DNA of 64,000 nt from Cohnella cholangitidis (GTDB lineage: Bacteria > Bacillota > Bacilli > Paenibacillales > Paenibacillaceae). The notes below the pieces were generated by a model. It was not told the DNA's origin and did no database searches. It saw nothing but the letters and a program-made list of their open reading frames with translations. Below are positions 26,255 through 35,950 of the stretch, piece after piece (within the stretch, counting starts at the first letter, position 1; each line of letters begins with the position of its first letter). Where the stretch lies: the NCBI RefSeq assembly GCF_014107495.1, contig NZ_CP041969.1, positions 1,302,001 through 1,366,000 on the forward strand, read 5' to 3'. The position numbers were made by a program, and so were the translations under genes.

Positions 26255-26602
26255 TCACTTGCCCGCGAGAGCACCCGATACTTCGACGGCCCGATCCAAG
26301 AACTGCTCGATTTCCTCGCGCGTTTTGCGCAGCTTGCTTACGAAACGCACGAGCTCTTGGCCTTTGCGAAACGCGATGAAGCTCGGTATGCCAAGAATAT
26401 TCAACTCGCTGCACAGATCGGCCAGATCGTCCCGATCGAGCTCGATCATCGTTAAACGATCTGCGTATGCGGCTTCCACGTCGGCGATAAAAGGCTCGAT
26501 AAAATGGCAATCCTTACACCAAGTGGTCTTGAAAATGGCAACCGTCAGCCGGTCCTGCGCGATCGTCTCGCGAAATACGGCTTCGTCCGTAATCTTTTTC
26601 AT
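26255..26602 (-). CDS. Thioredoxin family protein
   Basis: A 115-residue thioredoxin fold with active site WCKDC (residues 28-32) and the cis-proline segment ILGIPSFIAF (about 69-78). The CKDC site differs from the CGPC of housekeeping thioredoxin, so its redox potential and partner are probably different. No signal peptide, hence cytosolic. GGGAGC lies before the ATG. It sits alone with its own terminator. Confidence 0.88.
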   Translation of the reverse strand: MKKITDEAVFRETIAQDRLTVAIFKTTWCKDCHFIEPFIADVEAAYADRLTMIELDRDDLADLCSELNILGIPSFIAFRKGQELVRFVSKLRKTREEIEQFLDRAVEVSGALAGK

Positions 26603-26701
26603 TCGTTGCTCCCACCCCTCGTCGTCTCTTGGATGTTATTATAACCTCTTGGAGGATGGAGTTCAAAACGCCGCAACCCTGACGACGATGCTCAATCAAG
26701 A

Positions 26702-28252
26702 TTACAAATCCCTCGTAACCTCCAAAATGCTTTCTCCGTTATCCAATTCCGTCACTTTATATTCGGCGCGAAGGAGACCGAACAAATCTTCCGCGGACGC
26801 GTACGCGATCGGTCCGTCCGTTACGATCTTATGCTTCAGCGTGATCGCTTCGCCGTTCACGGCTGCTTTAGCCGAGCCTCTCCGGAGTAAAAAGCTTTGC
26901 TCCGTCGCTTGATCGTAGAAGCGGATTTCTCCTTTGGCGGACGGTACGTTCAACCGAACCCCGAACTCATCCATCGTTGCCCTGATCGGAACGTAAGCGA
27001 CTCCTTCCGAATCGACGAAGAAAGGAATGCCCCACTCGTCGCTTAATTCGAAAGATTGATCGTCGATTTTGAAATCGTTCTTGAGAATGCCGTAGAGTAC
27101 CGAATCCTCTTCGAACACCCGTACGAACTGGAACGCCTGCATATCGTTCAATCCGTCCAGCTTCAGCGCGTTAATCGGAACTTGAACCGCCGGTACGTCG
27201 ACGTCTCCGTTTACGTTCCACATTTCGCCGGAGCTGAGGATCTTAATATTCTTAATCGGGATTTCTTCATCCGCGAAAATCTCGGGCGCGATATTGAGCT
27301 CCGCCTGGAATTTGCGCAGATGCAAGGAATCGTCCACGAACAGATCCGCCTTTGCGTTAATTCCTTTATTGAACGCTTTTTTCCAATCCTCTTCGTTGCG
27401 GATATCCGCCAGTTCCTTTTGGGCTTCCTCCAAAATAGGGAATAACTCGTTCACGCCTTCTTCGACGATGGCGTCGATATCGACATCCTCTTCGAACAAC
27501 TCGGATCCGCCGAACAGACGCTTCATCTCGGGAGGCAATTCCATAACCCATTGCACCATGCCGCGCAGTGCGCCTCGGAAACCTTCCTTGTCCTTGACCA
27601 AGTTATCCAAATAGACCGGAATCAATTCTCCAAGCTGTTCGCCATCGATTTCGGCATGAACCTTCGTCAATTTCGTCGAAACGCCGTTAACGGGCGAAGA
27701 CACTTGATCGACTGTGATGACCGGAGGATTCGGCAGCCCGTTCACGAAATAAGAAGCGACGTTCTTGATCAACTGGCGTACCGATTCCATGATCTGTTGC
27801 TGCGGATCGCCTTCCGATCCCATCGAACCGAACAACATCGAGCCCATGTCGGGAAGCTCCACGACAAACGGCCTTTTGGCGCCTTCGACGTCGAATCGGA
27901 TCGCTTTGCCGTCCGAGTGCAACGTGAAAGGGATATCCCCTTTACTCAACTTAAGGACCCCTGTCACCCATTGATTGCCCTTATCGTCGACTTTGGAATG
28001 GGTAATGTTCAACGAGAGCTTCTGTATCGCTTTCAACAGCGAAGTGATCTCCGGGTCTTCCTTGGCCAATAGCTCGTCGTTGAATTCAAGCTCCAACTCG
28101 AACGATTGGGACTGCTCCTGCTCATTCACGTCCAATTGCTTAATGAGCATATCGTTCAGATTAAGCCCGCCGATCGATTGGCATCCGACAACAACGGCCA
28201 ACAACAATACGAATAATAATACCCCTGCTTTTCTAAAAGAACGGCCTCTCAC
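26702..28252 (-). CDS. Large lipoprotein with C-terminal stalk-like domain
   Basis: A 516-residue exported protein. The N-terminus is basic and hydrophobic and ends in lipobox VVGC (Cys about residue 24). The middle is acidic and helical. The last roughly 130 residues (GVAYVPIRATMDEFGVRLNV, then YASAEDLFGLLRAEYKV) resemble the copper-amine-oxidase-N-like stalk domain widespread in Paenibacillaceae surface proteins, with no oxidase attached. GTG start at 28252 with AAAGGAGAG upstream. Role unknown; probably cell-surface. Confidence 0.75.
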   Translation of the reverse strand: MRGRSFRKAGVLLFVLLLAVVVGCQSIGGLNLNDMLIKQLDVNEQEQSQSFELELEFNDELLAKEDPEITSLLKAIQKLSLNITHSKVDDKGNQWVTGVLKLSKGDIPFTLHSDGKAIRFDVEGAKRPFVVELPDMGSMLFGSMGSEGDPQQQIMESVRQLIKNVASYFVNGLPNPPVITVDQVSSPVNGVSTKLTKVHAEIDGEQLGELIPVYLDNLVKDKEGFRGALRGMVQWVMELPPEMKRLFGGSELFEEDVDIDAIVEEGVNELFPILEEAQKELADIRNEEDWKKAFNKGINAKADLFVDDSLHLRKFQAELNIAPEIFADEEIPIKNIKILSSGEMWNVNGDVDVPAVQVPINALKLDGLNDMQAFQFVRVFEEDSVLYGILKNDFKIDDQSFELSDEWGIPFFVDSEGVAYVPIRATMDEFGVRLNVPSAKGEIRFYDQATEQSFLLRRGSAKAAVNGEAITLKHKIVTDGPIAYASAEDLFGLLRAEYKVTELDNGESILEVTRDL

Positions 28253-28359
28253 GTTATCTCTCTCCTTTATCCTTAGACAACTTATTAATTAAAGCTTCTA
28301 GACTGGTTGAATTTCGACGTCCATATTGAAAATCCTTCCAAAGGGGAAAGATTAACAAT

Positions 28360-28398
28360 AAAAAACAGCGGCATATCCGCATTCACGGATATTGCCGC
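28360..28398 (-). terminator. Terminator after the SpoVB-like gene
   Basis: GCGGCAATATCCG/CGGATATGCCGC stem, TG, then six T on the minus strand. Confidence 0.85.
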
Positions 28399-28410
28399 CG
28401 TCGTTCCGAA

Positions 28411-30038
28411 CTATGAAGATGACGCGCTTCGCGATCTGAGCTTCATAAAAGGCGCTAGCAATCGTTTGACCGGGCGAGGGTAATTCGAGATCTCTTCCGC
28501 CGTAACGACCCGCAAATAAACGAGCAACGCCGGATAGAGTACCGCGAGCACTCCTCCCATTACCGCGCAGGATAAGAAATACGCCACCTTGTCCGGAAGT
28601 CCTTCGCCGATCTCTAACACTGCCCACTCTACTAAGGCAAGCGCGGCCGCGACGATTCCGGAAGCGAGGAGAAAACCGATCCAGCGGCTTCCGAGCAGCT
28701 TGAACTTGGAACGCTTGCGCAAGCTGAGGATGTTGAAGGACAAGGACCAAATAAAACAGACGGTCGTTGCCGCGATGATTCCGTATACCCCGAACGCCGG
28801 GGCAAGCGCGAAGCTGAGAATCACCTTGATCAATACGCCGGTAATCGCGTGCATCGTCGCTTTTTTCGGTTCTCCGATCCCGAGCAGGATCGAATTCGTT
28901 ACCATCATGCCGATCTGGAACAGCGTCCCCAAGGTCAGCATCGCGACGATCGCGCTGCCGGTCGCGTTCTCGAACAATAGTCCGTTTACGCTGTATGCGC
29001 CTATACCGAGCAACAGAACGACGGGCATGCCGCTGTATAACGCGATCCTGACCGCTAGGGAAGCTTGGCTCCCTACTCGCTCGTTATCCCGTATCGCGTG
29101 CGCGGACGAAATATGCGGGATAATCGACTGGGAAAGCGCCACCGCCAGAATGATCGGGATCCCCGCGATCGATTGGGCGTTCATCCCGTATACCGCTGCC
29201 CAGTGGTTAATCGTCTCCGCTTCGAAATGGCCGACGGTTAACGACTTGATCATGAAGTTGTCCAACGTATATAACAACTGCACGGTAATCGCGGTCATGA
29301 CGATCGGAATGGATAAGCTGAACAGTTCGCGGTAAATCCCGCTCAGGCGAAGTCGCTGCGAAGAATCTTTCTGAAGCTGAGGCTCGTTGCGGTCGCTCGC
29401 TTTCAGCTTGCGGGAGTAATACAGCATAACCGCGAAGGCGCCGATACTGCCGAATACGCTGCCTAACGAAGCGCCGGAAGCGATGCCTTGCTGATCCGTT
29501 TTATCTATCGCATACAAGGCATAAGCGATAGCTACCGCGGCGAATACCCTAAGGATTTGCTCGATGATTTGCGAAATTCCGCCCGCGGTCATGAACTGGC
29601 GCCCCTGGAAATACCCTCTCATCATCGCGATCATAGGGAACAAGAGCAGGGAGGGCGCGATCGCCCGAATCGCCGAAGCGGCCTCAGGCTCGTTCAGAAT
29701 CGACTTAGCGATAAAAGGGGCGACTAACCATAATCCGATAGTAATGATGACGCCCGCAGCCGCGCCGAACAACATTGCTGCGCGATAAACCTGTTGCGCT
29801 TCCATGACGCGTCCGATGGCATAACGTCCGGACACCATCTTGCTGACGGCGCTTGGAATGCCCGCAGTAGCCACGATAAGCAATAACAAATAAATGTTGT
29901 TCGCGACGTTGTAATAGATATTCCCTAGATCGTTCAGAAGATAATCGAGCGGTACCCGCTGGAAAATGCCGAGCGCCCGGGCGACAAGGGCGCGGCCGCG
30001 AGGATTAGCGTGCTTTTGAGTAAAGTGTCTTTTTTCAA
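28411..30038 (-). pseudogene. SpoVB/MurJ-like polysaccharide flippase, frameshifted at the N-terminus
   Basis: A MATE-like, 12-14-span lipid-linked-oligosaccharide flippase relative (MOP superfamily). The main frame covers 492 residues from 29889, starting inside the first helix pair. The N-terminus is found upstream: TTG at 30038 (AAGAGG before it) reads MKKDTLLKSTLILAAA, then shifts to ALGIFQRVPLDYLLNDLG. One missing base near 29990-29992 (expected GCGGCCGCGGCC) explains it. With the repair the protein is about 542 residues, the usual SpoVB length. SpoVB proteins act in spore cortex synthesis; YtgP/MurJ relatives flip lipid II. Which role applies is unsettled. Confidence 0.82.
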
Positions 30039-30059
30039 AATAAACCTCTTTGGGTAAGA

Positions 30060-30782
30060 TTAGTTGATGGGTTCAAGCGGCTCATGGTTGCCCCGCACGG
30101 GACGCGCGGCGCCCGAAGGAGCGGCCCATTTCGCGCCGTTGGCGATAACGCGCCGAACCAATGGATGATAGTACGTCGGATACGTTTCGTGCCCCGGGCG
30201 AAAATAAAAGATTTTTCCTTGGCCGCGACGGAACGTGCATCCGCTTCGGAACACTTCTCCGCCTTCGAACCAGCTTACGAAAATAAGCTCGTCCGGCGCG
30301 GGAATATCGAAATGCTCTCCGTACATTTCTTCCGGTTTCAGTTCGAAATATTCCGGAATGCCTTCCGCGATGGGGTGCGAGGGGTCAACGGTCCAGATGC
30401 GTTCCTTCTCGTTCGCTTCTCGCCATTTCAGGTCGCAGCCGGTCCCCATTAGCTTCTTGAATATTTTCGAGAAATGTCCGGAATGCAGCACGATTAATCC
30501 CATGCCGTTCATCACGCGTTCGTGAACCCTGCTTACGATCCCGTCGTCCACTTCGTCGTGCGCCATATGGCCCCACCAGATCAGCACGTCCGTATGATCC
30601 AGCACATCTTGCGTCAATCCGTGTTCCGGCTCGGGCTGGGTTGCGGTACGGACGACGAAGCCCTGATTGGCAGCTTCCAAACCTTCCGCGATAACCGCAT
30701 GGATTCCGTTCGGATAAACGGTTCGAACCTTGTCATGAATTTGTTCATGTTTGTACTCGTTCCATACGGTTACACGAACCAT
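30060..30782 (-). CDS. ThuA-domain protein
   Basis: A 240-residue protein of the ThuA (trehalose utilization) family with a class-I amidotransferase-like fold: [10 protein letters not shown] at the start, [12 protein letters not shown], and [14 protein letters not shown] (about residue 95). Family members act in sugar metabolism, often with ABC transporters or dehydrogenases, but the reaction is unknown. The second ATG (30782) is preferred, with GGAG 8 bases upstream. No sugar genes adjoin it. Confidence 0.85.
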   Translation of the reverse strand: MVRVTVWNEYKHEQIHDKVRTVYPNGIHAVIAEGLEAANQGFVVRTATQPEPEHGLTQDVLDHTDVLIWWGHMAHDEVDDGIVSRVHERVMNGMGLIVLHSGHFSKIFKKLMGTGCDLKWREANEKERIWTVDPSHPIAEGIPEYFELKPEEMYGEHFDIPAPDELIFVSWFEGGEVFRSGCTFRRGQGKIFYFRPGHETYPTYYHPLVRRVIANGAKWAAPSGAARPVRGNHEPLEPIN

Positions 30783-30796
30783 TCCCATCGCTCCTT

Positions 30797-31282
30797 CTAA
30801 TGGACGATAAGCCAGATCACGAACAATACGATCATGGCGCCCTGCAATAAAATTTTAACGATCGTGCTAGTAAATAAGCCTACCAAGGATCCCCATCCGA
30901 CCTTGATCGACCGGTTCATATCGGAGCCGTGGATCAATTCCCCTATTACGGCACCGGCAAAAGGTCCAATAATTAGACCGAATGCCGGAATGACGAACGG
31001 CCCGATGAGGATTCCGATCGTACTGCCGACGACGGAAGCCCGAGAACCTCCGAACTTCTTGACTCCCCAAGCGTTGACCATATAATCGGCTACGAAGAGG
31101 ATAATGACGATGATCGTTTGAATGCTCCAGAACCAGAAGCCGAACGGCTCAAACGAGAAAAACCAACCGTACACGAAGAAAGCCGCGTAGATGGCCAAAG
31201 CGCCGGGCAAAATCGGATAAACCGCACCGGCCATTCCCACTACGAATAAGGCCGAAATCAATACCCAGCCCAAAATATCCAC
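30797..31282 (-). CDS. DUF456 family membrane protein
   Basis: A 161-residue protein with four or five membrane segments and glycine-rich, duplicated GxxxG-like stretches ([20 protein letters not shown]). These match the DUF456 pattern. Function unknown. GTG start at 31282, six bases after the HAD gene's stop, so co-transcribed with it. Confidence 0.85.
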   Translation of the reverse strand: MDILGWVLISALFVVGMAGAVYPILPGALAIYAAFFVYGWFFSFEPFGFWFWSIQTIIVIILFVADYMVNAWGVKKFGGSRASVVGSTIGILIGPFVIPAFGLIIGPFAGAVIGELIHGSDMNRSIKVGWGSLVGLFTSTIVKILLQGAMIVLFVIWLIVH

Positions 31283-31288
31283 TCAAGC

Positions 31289-32044
31289 TCACGTCCTCAG
31301 CACATAGTTTTGTATGACCTGAGCAACGCCGTTCTCTTGATTGCTTCCCGTCACGGCATTAGCCGCGAGCTTTACTTCATCCTGAGCGTTGCCCATCGCG
31401 ACGCCGAGACCCGACGCCCGAATAGCCGCGATATCGTTCAAGCTGTCTCCGACGGACACGACTTCCGACATGTCGTAACCCTTCATCTTGCACACTTCCA
31501 TGAGCGCCGTCGCTTTGGAGATGCCCAGCGGATTGATTTCTATATTAAATGGCGACGAATTGCTAATCTCGAGGCCTTCCCAAGATTGGACTTCCTTCAA
31601 AATTTCTCCCAGGATCGTCACGTCCTCGTAATAATACCCGAATTTCAGCCAATGGCTCGCTTCCGTATCTCCCGCCCAGCGTTCCTTGTTATAAATATCC
31701 TCCGTCGTATAGGCCCAATACCATACGTCCGGGTACTTCTCCGCCAAAGCATGAAGCTTCATGACCTTGCTCGTATCAAGCAATGTACGTCGATGGATAG
31801 AATGCGGCTTCGTCCATATCTCACCGCCGTTAACCGTTATCATCGGGGTATCCAAGCCCAATTGCTCGACGATCGGAAGCGCGCTCTTGAACCCGCGTCC
31901 CGTCGATACGCATACCGTTACGCCCGCTTCGACGGCATGTCTCACCCACTCCGCGTTCGTATCGCTGATTTCGCTGCGATCGTTAAGTAAAGTACCGTCT
32001 AGATCCAAAGCCAACAGTTTATATTTTCCTCTTTCGTAAGCCAA
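31289..32044 (-). CDS. Cof-type HAD-IIB phosphatase
   Basis: A HAD hydrolase of about 251 residues. Motif I is LLALDLDGTLL with nucleophile Asp, motif II VSTGRGF, motif III Lys in PLGISKATAL, motif IV VGDSLNDIAA. The C2B cap places it with Cof phosphatases acting on sugar phosphates or cofactors. Starts are ambiguous: TTG 32044 has AAGGA four bases upstream; TTG 32083 gives 13 more residues but lacks a ribosome site. Confidence 0.85.
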   Translation of the reverse strand: MAYERGKYKLLALDLDGTLLNDRSEISDTNAEWVRHAVEAGVTVCVSTGRGFKSALPIVEQLGLDTPMITVNGGEIWTKPHSIHRRTLLDTSKVMKLHALAEKYPDVWYWAYTTEDIYNKERWAGDTEASHWLKFGYYYEDVTILGEILKEVQSWEGLEISNSSPFNIEINPLGISKATALMEVCKMKGYDMSEVVSVGDSLNDIAAIRASGLGVAMGNAQDEVKLAANAVTGSNQENGVAQVIQNYVLRT

Positions 32045-32126
32045 CTGTTCCTTCCACTCCCCTGCTGCCGTATCCAAGTGCAATTCAACGTCATTCTATC
32101 ACATTTGGACACGTAATTCGAAATTT

Positions 32127-32166
32127 AAAAAACGGCCGGACAGATGACCTCTCTGTCCAGCCGTTA
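32127..32166 (-). terminator. Terminator of the metal ABC operon
   Basis: Minus-strand AACGGC-GGACAG/CTGTCC-GCCGTT stem then TTTT(TT). Confidence 0.85.
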
Positions 32167-32171
32167 AGTTG

Positions 32172-33056
32172 CTAATAGACTTCTCGTGCCATGGATGCCC
32201 TTTGTCTCAGCTTGCGGGTTACGAGCCCCTGTGTAGGCGAGAATAAGAATGCCAGCAGGAACAGTACGCCCGCGACGCATACCATGCAGCCGGCGATCGA
32301 AGCGTCAAGCACCGCTGCGATATAATACCCTGCCACCGAGCTGATTACGCCGATAACGAGGCTTAACCCGATCATCGTCCCCAACCGGTCCGTCAGCAGA
32401 TAAGCCGTCGACGGGGGAACGATGAGCAGCCCTACCACGAGAATAGCGCCTACGCTCTCGAAAGAGCTCACCGTTGCCATCGAGACTAAACCCATAAGCA
32501 CGTAATGGAATATGGCAACCGGTATTCCGATGGCGGCCGCCAAGGCCGGATCGAACGCGCATAGCTTGAATTGTTTGTAAAATAGCGAGATGACTGCCAC
32601 GATGAGGAACAAGGTAATCCCGAGCAGCCATACGGCTTTCGGTCCGATCTCGATGCCCCCGACCATCAACTGATTCCATTGGACATAGGCGATCTCGCCG
32701 TACAGCACGCAGTCCAAGTCCAGATCGACCTGTTGAGCGTTGAGGCTGACCAAGAGAACCCCTACGGCGAACAGGGAAGTAAATACGACTCCGATGGAAG
32801 CATCGCTCTGCACGCCGCTCTGTTGAAACATCTGAATGAGGAACACCGTAATGAAACCGATCATCGCAGCTCCGAACAGCATGAAAAAAGAATCGCGCGA
32901 TCCGCTGATCAAGAAGGCGATGACGATGCCCGGAAGAACGGAATGGCTGATCGCGTCTCCCACTAGCGCCATTCGGCGCAAAATCAGAAAACAACCGAGT
33001 ATGCCGCAGCAAGCGGCGACGAGCGCTCCCGTCAGCATGATCCAAAATCCGCTCAT
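32172..33056 (-). CDS. Metal (Mn/Zn) ABC transporter permease, second subunit
   Basis: A 294-residue ABC-3 family permease with eight or nine membrane spans. GDAISHSVLPGIVIAF near residue 36 is the conserved family motif. The ATG at 33056 overlaps the stop of the preceding permease (ATGA). It is the last gene of the ATPase-permease-permease set and should form a heterodimeric channel with it. An apparent N-terminal extension in the same frame is only shadow of the first permease. Confidence 0.9.
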   Translation of the reverse strand: MSGFWIMLTGALVAACCGILGCFLILRRMALVGDAISHSVLPGIVIAFLISGSRDSFFMLFGAAMIGFITVFLIQMFQQSGVQSDASIGVVFTSLFAVGVLLVSLNAQQVDLDLDCVLYGEIAYVQWNQLMVGGIEIGPKAVWLLGITLFLIVAVISLFYKQFKLCAFDPALAAAIGIPVAIFHYVLMGLVSMATVSSFESVGAILVVGLLIVPPSTAYLLTDRLGTMIGLSLVIGVISSVAGYYIAAVLDASIAGCMVCVAGVLFLLAFLFSPTQGLVTRKLRQRASMAREVY

Positions 33057-34003
33057 AACGACACCCCCCGTCCGTTCGAGGAAGAGCCTGCGGCAGACTG
33101 CTTCTCCTTCTCCTCCGCCCATTCCCGTTTGGCGGCATATCGCCGGACGAGCTTGGCGACGACTCCCCTGCGCGGGCCGAACATGACGGAGAACGTAAAC
33201 AATGCGGTTGCGGTCAGCACGCTTAACGGCCCCGTAGGCAACTGCTCCGTCCCCGAGCTGATCCAAGTTCCGATCGCGCCGCTTACAGCGCCGAACACGC
33301 CCGACAGTATCGTCATGACGCCCAGACGATCCGTCCAATAACGCGCCGATACGGCGGGCGTAATGAGCAAGGCCGCGACGAGTACGACGCCGACCGCTTG
33401 TATACCTACGACTACGGCAATCGTGACGAGCCATAACAGCAATTGTTCCAATGTCGCCACGGAGAAACCAAGCCCCCGGGCATAACCGGAATCGAAGCTG
33501 ATCAGCTTGAACTCTTTGAATAGCGCCGCGCAGGCTAGGATCAGGACGACGGCGACCCCCGTCATCGTATAGACGTCGCCGGCCGTCATAGACGCGGCCT
33601 GACCGAACAGAAATTTATCCAGCCCGCTTTGATTGCCGTAAGAGCTATGCTGAATTTGCGTAAGGAGCACGATACCTACCCCGAAAAATACGGACAGCAC
33701 GATCCCCATCGCCGCATCGGGCTTAATTCGCGAATAGCGGGTAATCCAGCTGATCCCTACCGTCGCGATCATCCCGGCAACGATCGCCCCTATCATGAAG
33801 AAGGCCACCGATTTGACGCCCGTCAGCATAAAAGCAATGCAAATACCCGGCAAAGCCGCGTGCGCCAAGGTGTCCCCGATCAAGCTTTGCTTCCGCAAGT
33901 AAGCGAACGTGCCGATGACTCCCGTACTTAACCCAAGCAGCATGCTGCCGAGCAATATCCATTGAAGATTCGGATCGGTGAACAGATTCAACATCGCGAT
34001 CAC
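33053..34003 (-). CDS. Metal (Mn/Zn) ABC transporter permease, first subunit
   Basis: A 316-residue ABC-3 permease with the motif [20 protein letters not shown] (about residue 38). A basic cytoplasmic C-terminus (residues 280-316) follows the last span. GTG 34003 overlaps the ATPase stop; ATG 33994 is the alternative, with GGGACGG in front. It contributes half of the transport channel. Confidence 0.9.
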   Translation of the reverse strand: MIAMLNLFTDPNLQWILLGSMLLGLSTGVIGTFAYLRKQSLIGDTLAHAALPGICIAFMLTGVKSVAFFMIGAIVAGMIATVGISWITRYSRIKPDAAMGIVLSVFFGVGIVLLTQIQHSSYGNQSGLDKFLFGQAASMTAGDVYTMTGVAVVLILACAALFKEFKLISFDSGYARGLGFSVATLEQLLLWLVTIAVVVGIQAVGVVLVAALLITPAVSARYWTDRLGVMTILSGVFGAVSGAIGTWISSGTEQLPTGPLSVLTATALFTFSVMFGPRRGVVAKLVRRYAAKREWAEEKEKQSAAGSSSNGRGVSL

Positions 34004-34788
34004 CGTCCCGTTCCGGCTAGAATGGCCGGTTCTTCGGAAGCGCTGCTCTTAAGAAAAGTCAATCTGCCGCCATATGCTTCCTGCAGCCGTTGCTCGGTGA
34101 AAGTCGTAGCCGTCGGACCGAATGCCACGAGCTCTCCGTTCAGAAGCATGACCGAATCGAAATATTGCTCCACGGTGGCCAGGTCGTGGTGTACGACAAG
34201 AACCGTTTTCCCCTGCCGTTTCAATTCGCCCAGCAACGTAATAATCGCTTTTTCCGTTGCGGCATCGACGCCCGCGAACGGTTCATCCATGAAGTATAGC
34301 GTGGCGTCTTGGGCCAACGCCCGTGCTAGAAATACTCTCTGTTGCTGCCCTCCGGAGAGCTGGCTGATCTGTCTTCCGGCAAAATCCGCCATCCCTACCT
34401 TGGCTAAGCATTCCATTCCGATCGCTTTCTCTTTGGCTCCCGGACGCCTTAGCAAGCCGAGATGCCCATACCTTCCCATCATAACGACATCCAAAGCGTT
34501 CGTAGGAAAATCCCAATCGACCGATTCCCGCTGGGGCACGTATCCGACAAGTTTCCTTTGCGCGGGATAAGGTTTGCCGTACACTAACGTTTGGCCGCTA
34601 AGAGTCGGTTGAAGACCGAGAATCGCTTTGATAAGCGTCGATTTCCCCGCGCCGTTCGGTCCGATAATGCCGATAAGCTCTCCCTCGGCAACTTCGAACG
34701 AAACGTTCCGAATAACCGGTTTTTTCTGATAAGCGACCGTTAAATCCGTTACGGACAACGGGGAGGTCAACCTTTGGCGTGAAAACAT
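34000..34788 (-). CDS. Metal (Mn/Zn) ABC transporter ATP-binding protein
   Basis: A 262-residue ABC ATPase: Walker [10 protein letters not shown] (about residue 43), signature LSGGQQQR (about 146), Walker B LYFMDEPF and the H-loop VVHHDL. It energises the two following permeases. AAGGAG lies 9 bases before the ATG and 16 bases separate it from the binding protein gene. Confidence 0.93.
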   Translation of the reverse strand: MFSRQRLTSPLSVTDLTVAYQKKPVIRNVSFEVAEGELIGIIGPNGAGKSTLIKAILGLQPTLSGQTLVYGKPYPAQRKLVGYVPQRESVDWDFPTNALDVVMMGRYGHLGLLRRPGAKEKAIGMECLAKVGMADFAGRQISQLSGGQQQRVFLARALAQDATLYFMDEPFAGVDAATEKAIITLLGELKRQGKTVLVVHHDLATVEQYFDSVMLLNGELVAFGPTATTFTEQRLQEAYGGRLTFLKSSASEEPAILAGTGR

Positions 34789-34804
34789 ATTTATCCGCTC
34801 CTTC

Positions 34805-35767
34805 CTATTTCAAAGCTCCAACGATCGTATCCACGTTGTGCTTAACCATACCGATATAGGTACCTTCTTCCGTTCCCTCTTTCCCCATCGCGTCGGAGAA
34901 CAATTCGCCTCCGATTTTCACTTCATGACCTTTCTTCTTGGCTCCTTCGATGACGGCTTCGATGGATTTTTTCGGTACGCTCGACTCGACGAATACGGCT
35001 TTGATGCTCCGCTCGACCAACATATCCCGCAATCCGGTCACGTCCTTGGAGCCGTACTCGGCCGCGGTGCTGATTCCTTGCAAACCTACGACTTCGATGT
35101 CGTAAGCATCCCCGAAGTAACCGAACGCATCGTGCGCCGTGACCATAACCCTTCCTTGCTTCGGTATCGTCGCGATTTGCTCCTTCGCATAACGGTCAAG
35201 CTCTTCAAGCTTAGCGAGATACGCTTCCGCTCTGGACTGATAGCCGGCTTTATGATCCGGGTCCCGTTCGATCAGCGTATCCCGTATCGTCTCGGTCGCG
35301 CTCATCCACAGCCTGACGTTAAACCATACGTGCGGGTCGTGCGTCCCTTCCGCAACCGACCGCAATTGCTGTTCGGGGATGTTCTTCGTAACGGCGACTA
35401 CCGTTTTTTTCTTGCTCATTTTCTCGAATATTTCCGTCATTTTTCCTTCCAAATGCAATCCACCGTAGAAAATGACTTCCGCGTCCTCCAACTTGCCGAT
35501 GTCTCCTTGCGAAGCCTTGTACAAGTGGGGATCCACGCCCGGACCCATTAATCCGATGACTTCCACGCGATCGCCGCCGACCTCCCTGACGACATCGGAG
35601 ATCATCCCGATCGTTGCGGTCACATGCAGCTTCCCCTCATCCTTGAACGTCTTTTGCCCGCTTCCGCAGCCTGAGAGGACGAACATCGCCGCGGTTAAAA
35701 AGGCGATAACCCAAAATAAGCGTTTAATCGATGATGGCAAAGCTCTAGCCGTACTGGTTCTTGTCAT
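34805..35767 (-). CDS. Metal ABC transporter solute-binding lipoprotein (Mn/Zn)
   Basis: A 320-residue cluster A-I (ZnuA/PsaA/MntA) protein with lipobox LSGC near residue 33. Metal ligands appear in GVDPHLYKA (His), DPHVWFNV (His), a central ESS motif Glu and an Asp near GELFSDAMG. The His-rich loop that marks many zinc-specific ZnuA proteins is absent, which favours manganese; this is an inference. A putative MntR site overlaps its promoter region. Confidence 0.88.
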   Translation of the reverse strand: MTRTSTARALPSSIKRLFWVIAFLTAAMFVLSGCGSGQKTFKDEGKLHVTATIGMISDVVREVGGDRVEVIGLMGPGVDPHLYKASQGDIGKLEDAEVIFYGGLHLEGKMTEIFEKMSKKKTVVAVTKNIPEQQLRSVAEGTHDPHVWFNVRLWMSATETIRDTLIERDPDHKAGYQSRAEAYLAKLEELDRYAKEQIATIPKQGRVMVTAHDAFGYFGDAYDIEVVGLQGISTAAEYGSKDVTGLRDMLVERSIKAVFVESSVPKKSIEAVIEGAKKKGHEVKIGGELFSDAMGKEGTEEGTYIGMVKHNVDTIVGALK

Positions 35768-35839
35768 GCTGAAATTCTCCTCTCTCCAACTCTCTCTATT
35801 AATTGCCTATTAACAAATATTTTGCGATAGGGACTAATA

Positions 35840-35855
35840 CTTTCCTCAAGCCTTC
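35840..35855. promoter_or_regulatory. Putative MntR-like operator
   Basis: Minus strand GAAGGCTTGAGGAAAG resembles the Bacillus MntR site (TTTGCCTTAAGGAAAC) at about two thirds of positions and sits just downstream of the -10 box. Weak by sequence, fitting by place. Confidence 0.4.
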
Positions 35856-35862
35856 TTTTTTT

Positions 35863-35892
35863 ATAATATACAAAAAAGTTTACTCGATGCAA
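35863..35892 (-). promoter_or_regulatory. Promoter of the metal ABC operon
   Basis: Minus strand TTGCAT (35887-35892), 18-base spacer, TATTAT (35863-35868). Confidence 0.5.
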
Positions 35893-35950
35893 CATATTTT
35901 TAAAAGAAAAATGCCGTCTTTCTCAAGACGACATCTTAGGCTTGCTATTC

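Noticed and set aside
33057..33434. Extended N-terminus of the second metal permease
   Set aside because: Highly basic, low-quality translation lying over the first permease; the ATG at 33056 in an ATGA overlap is the proper start.
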